A stretch of 64,000 nt of DNA from Gammaproteobacteria bacterium (GCA_013288135.1 JABDCL010000002.1:124001-188000), one strand, 5' to 3'. Numbered from the stretch's first letter, positions 36,505 through 47,855 are shown. The notes: generated from the sequence alone by a model not told the origin. Program-made: numbers and translations.

Positions 36505-37812
36505 TCAACGATAACTCTTGTAAGTTTCTTTCAAGTAATAACTTAAAATACCCGCAAAAACCAATGTCAAAGGTAAAATCAATAAAGCAGTTCCAAAATC
36601 TTCTGCCGTATTACTAGGCAACCCATTCACCACCTTCATTGAATTATCTAATAATCTACCAATCAAGGGAGGGAGTAAGGCACCCCCTATCATAACAACC
36701 ATATTGGTAAATGCAACCGCGGTTGCACTGACTTCAGATCGGTTCATATCATTACTGACTGCAAATACTAAGATCTCTGCACTTGCAAAAAAACCACATA
36801 AAAATAAAATTAATTTCATCCATTGACCCAGCCAACTAGGCTCTAAGAGAGCCACTGCCATTAATATTGCTGAAATGAAAGAGCCCATCATCAATGGTAT
36901 TCGACGACTTGACATAGCATCTGAAATCAAGCCCCAAACAGGGCCTCCTAATGCAAAGCCTAAAAATACCATAGAAGAGCCTACTGCCGCCTCTTGTTTA
37001 GAAATCCCTGTCGATTCTAAAAAAGGCACTGCCCACATTTCAGCAAAAGCAGATATTGGCAAAAAGGTTAAACAGCCAATGATACCATTTATCCACATAG
37101 GTGAACTTTTCACCATTTCCTTAAGACTTAAAAAAAGAGAGATTTTTTGTTGTGGCGTTTGTAAATTTGGGTTAAATTTTTCTTCTGTTTTATCTTTCAA
37201 AATAAACCAAAGGGCGAATGTTAAAATAATTCCAATAACCACTGAATAAAATAATGTGGACTGCCAACCGATTTTCTCGACTAAGGGTGCCATGGTCAAA
37301 GCCCCCGTCATGCCCCCAAACATACCTAATGCAGTGCAAATCCCTGCCATTAATGCAAAATATTTTTGGGGTAACCATAAATTGGAAATTTTTAGCACAC
37401 CCACATAAGCAAAGGCCGAGCCAAAACCCACTAAAAAACGTCCTATTTGTGCTAATAAAACATCGCTTGTCGTCGCAAAAAGATAAGTCCCAACAACACA
37501 CAAAGCACAAGCAAATGTTAATATTTTGCGAGGACCAAATTTATCCATCATCATGCCAACAGGGATCTGCATAGGTGTATATGCATAATAATAACAAGCT
37601 GCTAAATGCCCAAGAGCCGCATCACTTAAACCAAAGGCCAGTTTAAGCTCAGCACTCATCACACTGGGGGCAACTCTAAGATAATATTCATAACAATAAA
37701 AAATAGTGCCCAAGACGCACATGATAACGGCTGCTTTAGTAACAGATTTTGCTCGAGTGGAGGTTAATTCTTCTTGTTCTTGGTCAGATAAGAGTTTAGA
37801 TGGAATATCCAT
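36505..37812 (-). CDS. MFS transporter (glycerol-3-phosphate/organic anion type)
   Basis: 435 residues, twelve membrane segments. The start is cytoplasmic and polar, then YCYEYYLRVAPSVM and MQIPVGMMMDKFGPRKIL (motif A). The pattern matches the anion:cation symporter/GlpT-like MFS group that is expanded in Legionella and Coxiella. Substrate unknown. First gene of a possible unit with the ABC exporter, ampG and DUF2797 (gaps of about 10 nt or less). Confidence 0.85.
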   Translation of the reverse strand: MDIPSKLLSDQEQEELTSTRAKSVTKAAVIMCVLGTIFYCYEYYLRVAPSVMSAELKLAFGLSDAALGHLAACYYYAYTPMQIPVGMMMDKFGPRKILTFACALCVVGTYLFATTSDVLLAQIGRFLVGFGSAFAYVGVLKISNLWLPQKYFALMAGICTALGMFGGMTGALTMAPLVEKIGWQSTLFYSVVIGIILTFALWFILKDKTEEKFNPNLQTPQQKISLFLSLKEMVKSSPMWINGIIGCLTFLPISAFAEMWAVPFLESTGISKQEAAVGSSMVFLGFALGGPVWGLISDAMSSRRIPLMMGSFISAILMAVALLEPSWLGQWMKLILFLCGFFASAEILVFAVSNDMNRSEVSATAVAFTNMVVMIGGALLPPLIGRLLDNSMKVVNGLPSNTAEDFGTALLILPLTLVFAGILSYYLKETYKSYR

Positions 37813-37860
37813 TTTTTCTGCCCCTAGTTTTTGATTAAGTTAATCAGCTAATTATAATCG

Positions 37861-37937
<77 letters not shown>

Positions 37938-38010
37938 ATTAAACGAATGATTATACTCGAAAAATGCCCATACGAACAGGGTTGGTAGAGAATGTTGAAT
38001 GATATTGGAT

Positions 38011-38083
38011 GGGCCGACTACCGCGACCGAGCCTACATAAATACCCGTGAGGAATAGGGCCGGCTACCGCGACCGGCCCCTAC
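38011..38083. repeat. REP-like GC-rich palindromes (direct pair)
   Basis: Two similar units, 38011-38036 and 38057-38083, share the core GGGCCGRCTACCGCGACCG. The second is a perfect stem GGGCCGG(9)CCGGCCC. They match the inverted pair at 43432-43511. GC-rich islands in AT-rich DNA; typical REP elements. The rest of 37813-38146 outside the tRNA shows nothing else. Confidence 0.75.
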
Positions 38084-38146
38084 TTGAAATACGACAAGAT
38101 TTTATTTTCTAGCCTTTTTTCTTCAGGCTATGCGCTCACACAGGTA

Positions 38147-39667
38147 CTATGTTCCCACCTTAGGTGCCTCACTCCTGGGTTTTTGAGGCATTTCCGCCAC
38201 TGCTCCCATCGTCGATGATGAACTGTAAGATGTCCTGTTATCAACTGTAAGATCGGCTCTATGTTTATCATACTGAGTTGTTAGAGGACTATTTTGTTTA
38301 GTTGTATCATCCTTTTCCAATTTAGTTGTTTTATCCTTTTCCGCTTCCAGTTGTTTTTTGATTCTTTCTCGTAAATCATTCAGCATGTCGTATATACTTA
38401 GATCAGATTTCAACTCATTTAATAAGAACTCTATCACAGGTAAACGGGGCCCACTACCAAGAGGTTCAGCCATGAATTGCCTTTGTTCAGGTGTCATTTC
38501 TTCCAGAGTCCGTGGATATGGGTACCGAAAAATCCCAGCTACAATAGTTCCATCGGATTCAACTCCACCAAAAGCGTGCTCAAAACAGCTTTTGTCTACA
38601 TAAGTAAGAGGACAGCCTAATGCCGCCGCAAAAAAAACGGTAAAGTTAACAGGAAGGCTAAAGGTTCCTGGTAGACGAACCCTTTCTGCCACACCACAAA
38701 GCTCATGTAAAGCACGTTGCAGTTCAGTTTTCAAATCAGCATCGAGTCTTTCTTGTTTCATGGTTTTGCGTAAATTCTCTAGACATCTTGAACTATGAAA
38801 ATCCATCACAGGTGTAAGCACCCGTCCAGATCCTGGTTTATTTTTTTTATGTGCCCTTTTTAAAAAATAATCTACCATCGTGATGACATCGTGCTCTGAA
38901 CTTCCTGCTGTCATAAGCTCTCTTAGTTCTTCTGACATTTCTTTGATTGTGCATGGTAAGGGATCATTAAAAATCCCACCTACTATGGTTCCATCAGGTT
39001 CTACCACACCAAAAACACGTTCAAATTGACTGCGTAATTGAGAAGGGAGTGCGTCGTCCCGGAAATGTTCTGCTAGGCTTCGAAATTGTCTAAATGCTCT
39101 CTCAAGTGGTGTTCTCTGATCGTACCGAATTGTGTTCAACACATCTAATAACATTCTATCGTTATGAACACGAAAGTCCCGAAACTTCCCCGAAGAATAA
39201 CCCCGGTGACTCCAAAACCCCAAACTTTCGACGACTTCACGTGGTAGTAAATGACATTCTTCTAAAAAATACTCCACGAATGTCCGTATTCCTCTAACTC
39301 CACTACTCTCCGCTAAAAAGAAATTGGTTTGTTCTGGTGTCATGTTTTTAATGGATTCTGGAAATGGAGATTTAAATATACCATCAGTTTTTGTTCCATC
39401 AGGTGCAACTACTCCAAAAGCGTGTTCAAATTGACTTCTTTCTACTCGATCTCTGTATTTACCCCCAGGAGTTTTAGTCACAAGATGAGTATCGGAACGG
39501 AAATGCTCTGCCATTCTACAAAAATCCTCTAAAAAATCTTGCAATGGAGTTGGTTTTTTTTGAGTCAATCCAACAGTGGAACTAGAACTCGCAGTTTCAG
39601 CAGAAGTCGGTCTCTGTTCTGTCTCTAATTTTGTGTCTTTTTGTGTGTCTTCTTGTGTTGCAGCCAT
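38147..39667 (-). CDS. Unknown protein with three internal repeats
   Basis: 506 residues, not recognised. Three copies of an about 85-residue unit, around residues 45-135, 190-270 and 320-420. Each contains a helix (xxxAEHFR), then F-E-H/R-x-FG-x-V-x-P/S-DGT...GIF...P, then T/S-PEQ..FMAE, then a helix ending (V/I)-(E/D)-(Y/F)-(F/L)-L. Ser/Thr-rich polar ends; no signal peptide or membrane helix. Clear RBS AGGAG before ATG 39667. Inserted between ihfA and tRNA-Pro. A good candidate for a lineage-specific host-directed effector, but no secretion signal is shown. Confidence 0.75.
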   Translation of the reverse strand: MAATQEDTQKDTKLETEQRPTSAETASSSSTVGLTQKKPTPLQDFLEDFCRMAEHFRSDTHLVTKTPGGKYRDRVERSQFEHAFGVVAPDGTKTDGIFKSPFPESIKNMTPEQTNFFLAESSGVRGIRTFVEYFLEECHLLPREVVESLGFWSHRGYSSGKFRDFRVHNDRMLLDVLNTIRYDQRTPLERAFRQFRSLAEHFRDDALPSQLRSQFERVFGVVEPDGTIVGGIFNDPLPCTIKEMSEELRELMTAGSSEHDVITMVDYFLKRAHKKNKPGSGRVLTPVMDFHSSRCLENLRKTMKQERLDADLKTELQRALHELCGVAERVRLPGTFSLPVNFTVFFAAALGCPLTYVDKSCFEHAFGGVESDGTIVAGIFRYPYPRTLEEMTPEQRQFMAEPLGSGPRLPVIEFLLNELKSDLSIYDMLNDLRERIKKQLEAEKDKTTKLEKDDTTKQNSPLTTQYDKHRADLTVDNRTSYSSSSTMGAVAEMPQKPRSEAPKVGT

Positions 39668-39809
39668 CTTTTTTCTCCTAATAATAGAATTTAGTTTTGA
39701 AAATTAACTCATTTAACATTATTTCGTGAGTAATATAACATACCCCTAATTAGATTGCAATAAGTGTGTTCTGGATAATGTAGTAATCACAGAATCACAA
39801 AATAATTTT

Positions 39810-40130
39810 TTAGTTTTCTTCAGATTCTTTGGGGATCTTAATATCTTGATATTGAGCGATCTTAGCTTTTAATTTTTGACCTGCTTTAAATGTAACTACA
39901 CGGCGTTCCTTAATGATTTTTGCTTCCCCAGTCTTTGGATTTCGACCTGGGCGAGCAGATTTATCACGCAAATAGAAATTGCCAAATCCAGAAAGCCTAA
40001 CGTGATGCCCCTTTTCCAAGCTCAAACGAATTTCTTCAAATAAAAGATCAACTAACTCCTTAGCAACCAGCTTATTGATATTTAACTCAAGCATTAAACT
40101 GTCAGCAATCTCGGCCTTAGTTAGAGTCAT
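39810..40130 (-). CDS. ihfA: Integration host factor subunit alpha
   Basis: 106-residue HU/IHF-family DNA-bending protein: start [34 protein letters not shown] in the DNA-gripping arm, and [10 protein letters not shown] near the end. It forms a heterodimer with IhfB. Directly follows pheT (gap 4 nt), the conserved order in gammaproteobacteria. Confidence 0.96.
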   Translation of the reverse strand: MTLTKAEIADSLMLELNINKLVAKELVDLLFEEIRLSLEKGHHVRLSGFGNFYLRDKSARPGRNPKTGEAKIIKERRVVTFKAGQKLKAKIAQYQDIKIPKESEEN

Positions 40131-40134
40131 TTAA

Positions 40135-42180
40135 TTATTCCCTTAAAACGGCTTGGAAGCGATTAACCAGCAAAGCAACAACTTCTTCGACCACTTCATT
40201 GACTTCATCTTCTACTAGAGTGCGCGATGGATGCTGTAAAATCAAGCTCAAGGCAATACTTTTTTTGCCTAGCTCGATTCCTTTACCTTGATAGACATCA
40301 AACACAACTACATCCTGCAATAAATCCCATACACATTCTACAATAGCAGATTTAAGTTGATTGGCCAATACTTCTTGACCAACAATGACAGCTATGTCGC
40401 GTCGAACAGCTGGATATTTTGATAACATTTGAAATTTTGGGATCTCCGACTGTTGTAAAGTTGCAAGCTCTAATTCAAAAACAAAAACAGGTTCTTGTAA
40501 ATCCAAAGCTTTGATTATCTTTGGATGAAGGGCTCCCATTACCCCTAATGTTTTATTGCCCAGTAATAGCGTTGCAGCTTGTCCAGGTTGTAGAGCGGGA
40601 TGATGTGATGCCTCACAATTTAAATATTCCAAACGACCTGATAATTTCACCAAAGCTTCTATATCTGCTTTCACATCAAAAAAATCTACACCTCTCGCAG
40701 TAGCCCCCCATTGCAAAGGATATAAATCACCGGTAGCAACCCCCGCAATAAGCATTTTTTGTTCTAGCTTTTGATCTTCATTTTTAAAGCCTAATCCTGC
40801 CTCAAATAAACGCATTCTTGTTTGTTGACGACCTTGATTATACAAAACAGCCTGTAAAAGCCCTGGCCAAAGACTGGTTCGCATGGTTTGTAATTCTGAC
40901 GAGATGGGATTCATCAAAGAAATAGAAGCACTCAAAGAATCAAATAATTCTAAAAGTTTGGGATCAATAAAACTATAGGTGATTGCTTCAAAATATCCTC
41001 GATCAATCAATGTTTTTTTACAGTGATCCAGTGAGATTTGATTCTCTGAAAGCGTATCATAGACAAAATGAGAAACCGGATTTTCTGAAGGCAAACGATG
41101 ATAGCCAAATACCCGTGCTATTTCTTCAATCAGATCGATTTCTTGTAAAAGATCGGCCCTAAAACTTGGAATTACTACTTCCCAACCAAAATCAGTAAGA
41201 TGTAAGGTCATGCCTAAACGACTTAACAGTTCTACAATATCTTTGTCATTGAGTTCAACTCCCAATATTGCTTGAACTTTTGAACGACGTAACGAAACAG
41301 TAATATTTTTTGGCAGATGTGTGTCATCATAAAATTCAACAATAGGTCCCGCTGTTCCCCCCACGATTTCTAACAGCAGTTGCGTCGCCCGTTCTAAAGC
41401 TCTGGATTGTAATTCTCTATCGATCGTACGCTCAAACCGATAAGAAGATTCTGTTCTTAAACCTAAATGTCTGGCGGTTAAACGAATGTTGATGGGATTA
41501 AAAAAAGCACTTTCTAAAAAAACTGTTTTTGTAGCGGGAGTCACTGAAGAATCTAAGCCCCCCATAATACCCGCAATTGCCAGTGGTTTATTTTTATCGG
41601 CAATCACTAACATGTCGGGTTCTAATTTTATTTCTTGACCCTCTAATAAAATGATTGTTTCACCGGGTTTTGCAAATCGTACGACAATTTCGGTATCAAG
41701 TTTTTTTAAGTCAAACGCATGTAAAGGTTGCCCCAATTCCAGCATGACATAATTAGTGACATCCACAACCGGAGATATAATTCTAATATCTGCTTGCTGA
41801 AGTCTTTTTTGCATCCAAAGCGGTGTTACAAGACTTCCATCGATATCTTTAATGACACGTCCCACATAACGTGGACAAGCTTCTGGTGCTTCTACTCGAA
41901 CAGGAAATTGATGATTCCCTTTTGGAATGAGTCCTAGAGTTTGAGGCGCTTGATAATGCATCTGATTTAAAACGGCAAGTTCTCGCGCTATCCCTTCCAT
42001 ACTTAAGCAATCCCCCCGATTGGGTGGAATCTTAAGAGTCAGCAAGAAATCTTTAGGATCTGTTTCAATGCATTCTAAATTATCGATCTCAAGACCTGCA
42101 TTGGTTAACTGATCTGCCAATTCAGTAATAGAAACGGGAGTATCAATATAAGTTCTTAACCAATGTTCGCTAACTTTCAT
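40135..42180 (-). CDS. pheT: Phenylalanyl-tRNA synthetase beta subunit lacking the B2 OB domain
   Basis: 681 residues instead of about 795. B1 starts normally (MKVSEHWLRTYID...GLEIDNLE) but goes straight to LTLKIPPNRGDCLSMEGIARELAVLNQ. The about 110-residue EMAP/Trbp111-like tRNA-binding OB insert of E. coli PheT (about residues 39-148) is missing with the frame intact. The editing domain B3/B4 (EAPEACPRYVGRV, MLELGQPLHAFD), the B5 and catalytic-like core, and the C-terminal anticodon-binding FDX-ACB domain (LSKYPAVRRDIAVIV) are all present. Forms the alpha2beta2 enzyme with PheS. The loss should leave charging intact but may weaken tRNA retention and editing. Confidence 0.93.
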   Translation of the reverse strand: MKVSEHWLRTYIDTPVSITELADQLTNAGLEIDNLECIETDPKDFLLTLKIPPNRGDCLSMEGIARELAVLNQMHYQAPQTLGLIPKGNHQFPVRVEAPEACPRYVGRVIKDIDGSLVTPLWMQKRLQQADIRIISPVVDVTNYVMLELGQPLHAFDLKKLDTEIVVRFAKPGETIILLEGQEIKLEPDMLVIADKNKPLAIAGIMGGLDSSVTPATKTVFLESAFFNPINIRLTARHLGLRTESSYRFERTIDRELQSRALERATQLLLEIVGGTAGPIVEFYDDTHLPKNITVSLRRSKVQAILGVELNDKDIVELLSRLGMTLHLTDFGWEVVIPSFRADLLQEIDLIEEIARVFGYHRLPSENPVSHFVYDTLSENQISLDHCKKTLIDRGYFEAITYSFIDPKLLELFDSLSASISLMNPISSELQTMRTSLWPGLLQAVLYNQGRQQTRMRLFEAGLGFKNEDQKLEQKMLIAGVATGDLYPLQWGATARGVDFFDVKADIEALVKLSGRLEYLNCEASHHPALQPGQAATLLLGNKTLGVMGALHPKIIKALDLQEPVFVFELELATLQQSEIPKFQMLSKYPAVRRDIAVIVGQEVLANQLKSAIVECVWDLLQDVVVFDVYQGKGIELGKKSIALSLILQHPSRTLVEDEVNEVVEEVVALLVNRFQAVLRE

Positions 42181-42272
42181 TTATTTGCCTAAAAATTAAG
42201 AAACTATGAATAAAAACAATACTATATCGAATTTAAGATGTGGCAACAACTTACACCTATATTTTTTTACAT

Positions 42273-43301
42273 CTACACTCTTTTGGCTGGTGCTGCCGAT
42301 GCTCCCCTACTTTCCATTGCCATTGCTCTTTTTCTTTCGTCTCCAATTGCTATCGCCCTCTGCATAGCAAACTGAGCTGGTGTTAACATTGCGTCTTTTG
42401 CTAGAACAGCGTCTTGTAGTGTTATCCCTGCTTCCTTTGCTTGAATAGCTTCTTCTGAAGATAACTTTAACGCAGTTGCTAGAGCCATTTCTTCTGCACT
42501 TAATTTTACTTCAGGTGCAACCCCCATGCTGATAGCTAAACCCCTGGCTAACGCGGCATCATTCTCCATACGGAGTTCATCGTCGCGGAACTGTTGATCA
42601 ATCCTAGCTAATTGATCAGCTTGCGTCGCAGCAGTTCGGTTTTGTTCTTTTTGACGTTCTACTTTGAATTGCTCCAACGCAGTATCACGATCACGAATTT
42701 CATCTATGAATTGCTGAACTCTCTCATCAGGAAATTTACTTTTTAACCTTCTTAAATTGGGTATCCATCCTTCAAGTTCCGCTTTACTCAAAATTCCTTC
42801 ATTCCTATATTGATCAAGTTTTTTCAGAAATTTTTGTCCTATCTCAGACTGAAATTTGATTTCTTCAGAAGCAAGTTTAGGTGCCACAGAAACAGGTGCC
42901 GCAGGAGCAGGAGCCGCAGGAGCAGGTGCCGCAGGAGCAGGTGCCGCAGGAGCAGGTGCCGCAGGAGCAGGTTTAGGTTCCACAACAACCCTTGAAGTAG
43001 TGTCTACAGAACCTACTACTGGAGTAGTCTCTACTGAAGTTTTAGGGTGCCAAGTTTTTAATTTGTGAGACAAATCTGCCAGCTCTTTAAGTGTTCTTTT
43101 ATCTCCTAAAGAAGGTGAGTCTTTTAATGCCTGTAATTCATCATAATATTTCATCAATTGAAGAGCCCCGATCCACTTACCACCCTCCCACGATCGCTGA
43201 TCATACTCATGTAAAAGTGCTAGTAAATCATCAATTTCTTTTTCTGCTTTGATTTTTGCTTGGACTTTTGTTTGAACATCAATAGGAAAATTAGCTGCCA
43301 T
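42273..43301 (-). CDS. Unknown protein with Ala-Pro repeats, inserted between pheS and pheT
   Basis: 342 residues from the second ATG at 43301 (MAANFPID); GGAG is correctly placed for it and too close to the ATG at 43307. Helical charged N-terminus (about 1-95), a linker of APAAP repeats (about 115-140) encoded by five 15-bp units at 42896-42972, then charged helices (170-330) with an alternating Ala/Glu/Met pattern (EVKLSAEEMALATALKLSSEEAIQAKEA). No signal peptide or membrane helix, no family recognised. It splits the normally adjacent pheS-pheT pair. It may be a gained effector-like gene. Confidence 0.7.
   Translation of the reverse strand: MAANFPIDVQTKVQAKIKAEKEIDDLLALLHEYDQRSWEGGKWIGALQLMKYYDELQALKDSPSLGDKRTLKELADLSHKLKTWHPKTSVETTPVVGSVDTTSRVVVEPKPAPAAPAPAAPAPAAPAPAAPAPAAPVSVAPKLASEEIKFQSEIGQKFLKKLDQYRNEGILSKAELEGWIPNLRRLKSKFPDERVQQFIDEIRDRDTALEQFKVERQKEQNRTAATQADQLARIDQQFRDDELRMENDAALARGLAISMGVAPEVKLSAEEMALATALKLSSEEAIQAKEAGITLQDAVLAKDAMLTPAQFAMQRAIAIGDERKRAMAMESRGASAAPAKRV
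42896..42972. repeat. 15-bp coding tandem repeat
   Basis: About five copies of GCAGGAGCAGGTGCC (one variant base), encoding the Ala-Pro linker of the overlapping gene. Length is expected to vary between strains by slippage. Confidence 0.85.
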
Positions 43302-43431
43302 AAACATCTCCGTTAGTTAGAATTTAATTTTTGGTATTATTGCATTTATCAAGTCGATTGTAAAGCTATTTGGCTTGATTCTTAGAGAGCATTCTCTAAA
43401 TTTAAGGTATACCCCTCATTTTTTGGATTTG

Positions 43432-43511
43432 TAGGGGCCGGTCCCGGTAGCCGGCCCATCAAAGAAATTATGGATATTAGGAACAGGGCCGGCTACCGGG
43501 ACCGGCCCCTA
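43432..43511. repeat. REP pair: perfect 26-bp inverted repeats
   Basis: Unit 43432-43457 and its exact reverse complement 43486-43511, with a 28-nt spacer. Core GGGCCGGCTACCGGGACCGG. Related to the units at 38011-38083. BIME-like arrangement in the gap between pheS and the inserted gene. Such pairs are usually spread by RAYT transposases; none is in this window. Confidence 0.85.
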
Positions 43512-43534
43512 CATTTTGATCATTAGGGGATTTC

Positions 43535-44924
<1,390 letters not shown>

Positions 44925-44942
44925 AACACAATCCTCTTTATC

Positions 44943-45146
44943 TTAACCGTTAGGTAACATTTGTCGAATAGCTGCAACGTCACTGTCACTGACATTTTGC
45001 ATGTGCCTTAACTGACGAACACGCTTACTGCTCTTCTTCGTTAAGATATGATTGCGAAAGGATTGGCGATGTTTATAACCACCACTCCCGGTTTTTTTGA
45101 AGCGCTTTGCAGCCCCTCGATTGGTCTTTAACTTTACCTTTGACAT
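44943..45146 (-). CDS. rpmI: 50S ribosomal protein L35
   Basis: 67 residues: [47 protein letters not shown]. Standard place between infC and rplT; 38 nt after the infC stop. Confidence 0.97.
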   Translation of the reverse strand: MSKVKLKTNRGAAKRFKKTGSGGYKHRQSFRNHILTKKSSKRVRQLRHMQNVSDSDVAAIRQMLPNG

Positions 45147-45184
45147 GATATCTTACCCCGCAATTTAAAATTGTAAAAACAACA

Positions 45185-45706
45185 CTACTTTTTCTTGGGG
45201 GCTATTATCATCACCAATTGGCGACCTTCAAGTTTCGGGAAAAATTCAACTTTGCCACAATCGGCTAAGTCAGCTTTAACCCGTTCTAAAAGTTTGAGTC
45301 CCAATTCTTGATGGGTCATTTCACGACCACGGAAAAATACCGTGACCTTGACCTTTGCACCCTCTTCTAAGAAACCACGGAGGTTGCGTAGTTTTACCTC
45401 GTAGTCTCCAATATCTGTTCCTGGCCTAAACTTAATCTCTTTAACCTTCATCTGCTTTTGTTTTTGTTTGGCCTTAGCCTTTTCTTTACTTTCTTTGAAA
45501 AGAAACTTGCCATAATCCATGATTTGAACAACTGGGGGATCAGCATTGGGAGAAATTTCAACTAAATCCAATCCCGCTTCTATTGCCATTCGCCGAGCTT
45601 CTTGTAAAGGGACAATATCTGTCTTACTTTTATCTTCTCCAATAACACGCACCATGGGTGCTCGAATTTGTGCATTGATACGATTGCGCGTTTCTTTTCC
45701 GCTAAT
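45185..45706 (-). CDS. infC: Translation initiation factor IF-3 (AUU start)
   Basis: 173 residues when started at ATT 45706: (M)[26 protein letters not shown]..., restoring the usual IF-3 N-terminus (NxRINxxIRAxxVRxI). The first ATG in frame (45655) would delete 17 conserved residues. GGGGAGGAAA lies correctly upstream, overlapping the thrS stop. IF-3 genes classically use AUU, which lets IF-3 repress its own translation by start-codon discrimination. C-terminal domain intact ([28 protein letters not shown]). Confidence 0.95.
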   Translation of the reverse strand: MSGKETRNRINAQIRAPMVRVIGEDKSKTDIVPLQEARRMAIEAGLDLVEISPNADPPVVQIMDYGKFLFKESKEKAKAKQKQKQMKVKEIKFRPGTDIGDYEVKLRNLRGFLEEGAKVKVTVFFRGREMTHQELGLKLLERVKADLADCGKVEFFPKLEGRQLVMIIAPKKK

Positions 45707-45709
45707 AAG

Positions 45710-47632
45710 CTATTTCCTCCCCATTTGATCTCGGTGAGCAACCTCTAAAGAAAGTTTGTTAATAAACTCTGCTATAGGTAGGCTACCCAAATCTACCCCG
45801 TCTCGCGTTCGTACAGCCACTGACTGACTAATAACCTCACGGTCTCCAACGACCAATAAATATGGCACACGTTGAATAGTATGTTCGCGAATTTTAAACC
45901 CAATCTTCTCATTTCTCAAGTCTTCTTGCACCCGAAACCCTTGTTCTTGTAAAGATTTTACCACTTTAAGTGTAAAATCGGCTTGTGCATCGGTAATATT
46001 CATCACCACCACCTGAATAGGAGCTAACCAAACCGGCAACGATCCTGCGGTTTCTTCAACCAATACCCCTATAAACCGTTCTAATGATCCTAAAATGGCC
46101 CTATGCAACATGACAGGGGTGCGCTTAGAACTATCCTCAGCAATATAATGGGCTCCTAAGCGCTCTGGCATTGAAAAATCTACCTGCATCGTCCCACATT
46201 GCCAAACACGTCCCAGGCTATCTTTTAAAGCATACTCAATTTTTGGCCCATAAAAGGCCCCTTCTCCAGGACACAATTCCCAGGGTAAACCAAAATCCTG
46301 TAAGCCAATCTTTAATGCTTCTTCTGCTTTATCCCAACTCTCATCTGTACCTACCCTTTTTTCAGGACGTGTTGACAGTTTGATAATAATGTCCCGAAAT
46401 CCAAAGTCATTATAAACTTGAAATAATAATTGATTAAAAGCAGCCACTTCCCCTTGTATTTGAGCCTCAGTACAAAAAATATGCCCGTCATCTTGAACAA
46501 AATTCCTAACTCGCATTAAGCCATGTAAAGCACCCGACGGCTCATAACGGTGGCAAGAACCAAATTCAGCCAACCGTAAGGGTAAATCTCGATAACTTTT
46601 TAAGCCTTGATTAAAAATAAGAATATGACAAGGACAATTCATTGGCTTAACGGCAAAATCTTGATCGTCTACTTTTAAGGTAAACATTTGCTCCCGAAAC
46701 ACTTCCCAATGCCCTGATCGTTCCCACAATACTCTATTGGCAATCTGAGGCGTTTTCACCTCTTGATAACCTGCAGCACGGACGGTCTTACGAATATAAT
46801 GTTCAATGGCTTGATAAATAGCCCAACCCTTAGGATGCCAAAAAACCATCCCAGGTGCTTCTTCTTGCAAATGGAATAAATCAAACTTCTTTGCCAATTT
46901 GCGATGATCACGCTTTTCTGCTTCTTCTAAGCGGAGTAAATAAGCATCTAAATCTTTTTTTGCTGCCCACGCCGTACCATAAATGCGTTGCAACATTTCG
47001 TTTTTCGCATCCCCTCGCCAATAAGCACCGGCTACCTTCATCAATTTAAATATTTTAATTTTGCCCGTAGAAGGCACATGCGGGCCCCGACATAAATCAA
47101 CAAAATCGCCTTGCTGATAAAACGATAAAGTCTCATCTCCTGGAATACTTTCAATAATTTCAACCTTGTACGATTCCCCTTTCTTCTTAAATAACTCAAT
47201 GGCTTTATCTCGAGATAAATAATAGTGTGTGACAGTGAGATCGTCTTTAACCAACTCTTGCATTTTTTGCTCAATCGCTTGCAAATCTTCTGTGGTAAAA
47301 GGTTTATAAAATGCAAAATCATAATAAAAACCATCTTCAATCACAGGGCCAATGGTGACTTGCGCCTTCGGAAATAAAGATTGAACGGCTTGTGCCAATA
47401 AATGTGCACAGGAATGGCGAATGACTTCTAAGCCTTCTTTATCTCGTTCAGTAATAATAGAAACAGCAGCATTTTGTTCAATAATATAGGAAGTATCAAC
47501 CAATTTCCCATCAACACGACCTGCTAATGCTGCTTTTGCTAAATTAGCACCAATACTGGCTGCAACTTCCTGTACAGAAACAGGATAATCAAAATTTTGT
47601 GTTTTACCATCTGGAAGTGTAATAACTGGCAT
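45710..47632 (-). CDS. thrS: Threonyl-tRNA synthetase
   Basis: 640 residues from ATG 47632 (MPVITLPDG), as in E. coli; a longer in-frame start at 47671 lies in a dispersed GGTGTCAGACACC repeat and is rejected. TGS domain (1-62), editing domain with [10 protein letters not shown] (HxxxH), class II motifs ([45 protein letters not shown]), zinc ligands and the C-terminal anticodon-binding domain. Head gene of the translation operon. Confidence 0.97.
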   Translation of the reverse strand: MPVITLPDGKTQNFDYPVSVQEVAASIGANLAKAALAGRVDGKLVDTSYIIEQNAAVSIITERDKEGLEVIRHSCAHLLAQAVQSLFPKAQVTIGPVIEDGFYYDFAFYKPFTTEDLQAIEQKMQELVKDDLTVTHYYLSRDKAIELFKKKGESYKVEIIESIPGDETLSFYQQGDFVDLCRGPHVPSTGKIKIFKLMKVAGAYWRGDAKNEMLQRIYGTAWAAKKDLDAYLLRLEEAEKRDHRKLAKKFDLFHLQEEAPGMVFWHPKGWAIYQAIEHYIRKTVRAAGYQEVKTPQIANRVLWERSGHWEVFREQMFTLKVDDQDFAVKPMNCPCHILIFNQGLKSYRDLPLRLAEFGSCHRYEPSGALHGLMRVRNFVQDDGHIFCTEAQIQGEVAAFNQLLFQVYNDFGFRDIIIKLSTRPEKRVGTDESWDKAEEALKIGLQDFGLPWELCPGEGAFYGPKIEYALKDSLGRVWQCGTMQVDFSMPERLGAHYIAEDSSKRTPVMLHRAILGSLERFIGVLVEETAGSLPVWLAPIQVVVMNITDAQADFTLKVVKSLQEQGFRVQEDLRNEKIGFKIREHTIQRVPYLLVVGDREVISQSVAVRTRDGVDLGSLPIAEFINKLSLEVAHRDQMGRK

Positions 47633-47649
47633 AACTGTATCTCCGGGGT

Positions 47650-47819
47650 CAGACACGGTGTCAGACACCATGCATAATAAAGGAGTTGAGGGTCAGATCC
47701 AAGAAGTTCACTACCTTAATTTTGCAAAGCGTATTGGGTCGAGCGTATGAACAGACACGGTGTCAGACACCGTTGAAAGCACCATAGGGGTCACAAAGAA
47801 GTTCACTACCTTAATTTTG
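47650..47819. repeat. Degenerate tandem pair of REP-like units upstream of thrS
   Basis: Two units each carry a 20-bp GGTGTCAGACACC-type block (47650-47669 and 47752-47771) followed by an identical 24-bp direct repeat beginning AAGAAGTTCACTACC (47701-47724 and 47796-47819). Period about 100 bp. Related to the palindrome at 5087. No gene here. Confidence 0.8.
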
Positions 47820-47855
47820 TATTAATTCTTATTTTTATGATAATTAGGCAACAGT

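Noticed and set aside
42810-43068. Plus-strand Arg/Ser- or Ala/Gly-rich readings over the Ala-Pro repeat
   Set aside because: Shadow frames of the 15-bp tandem repeat in the minus-strand gene.
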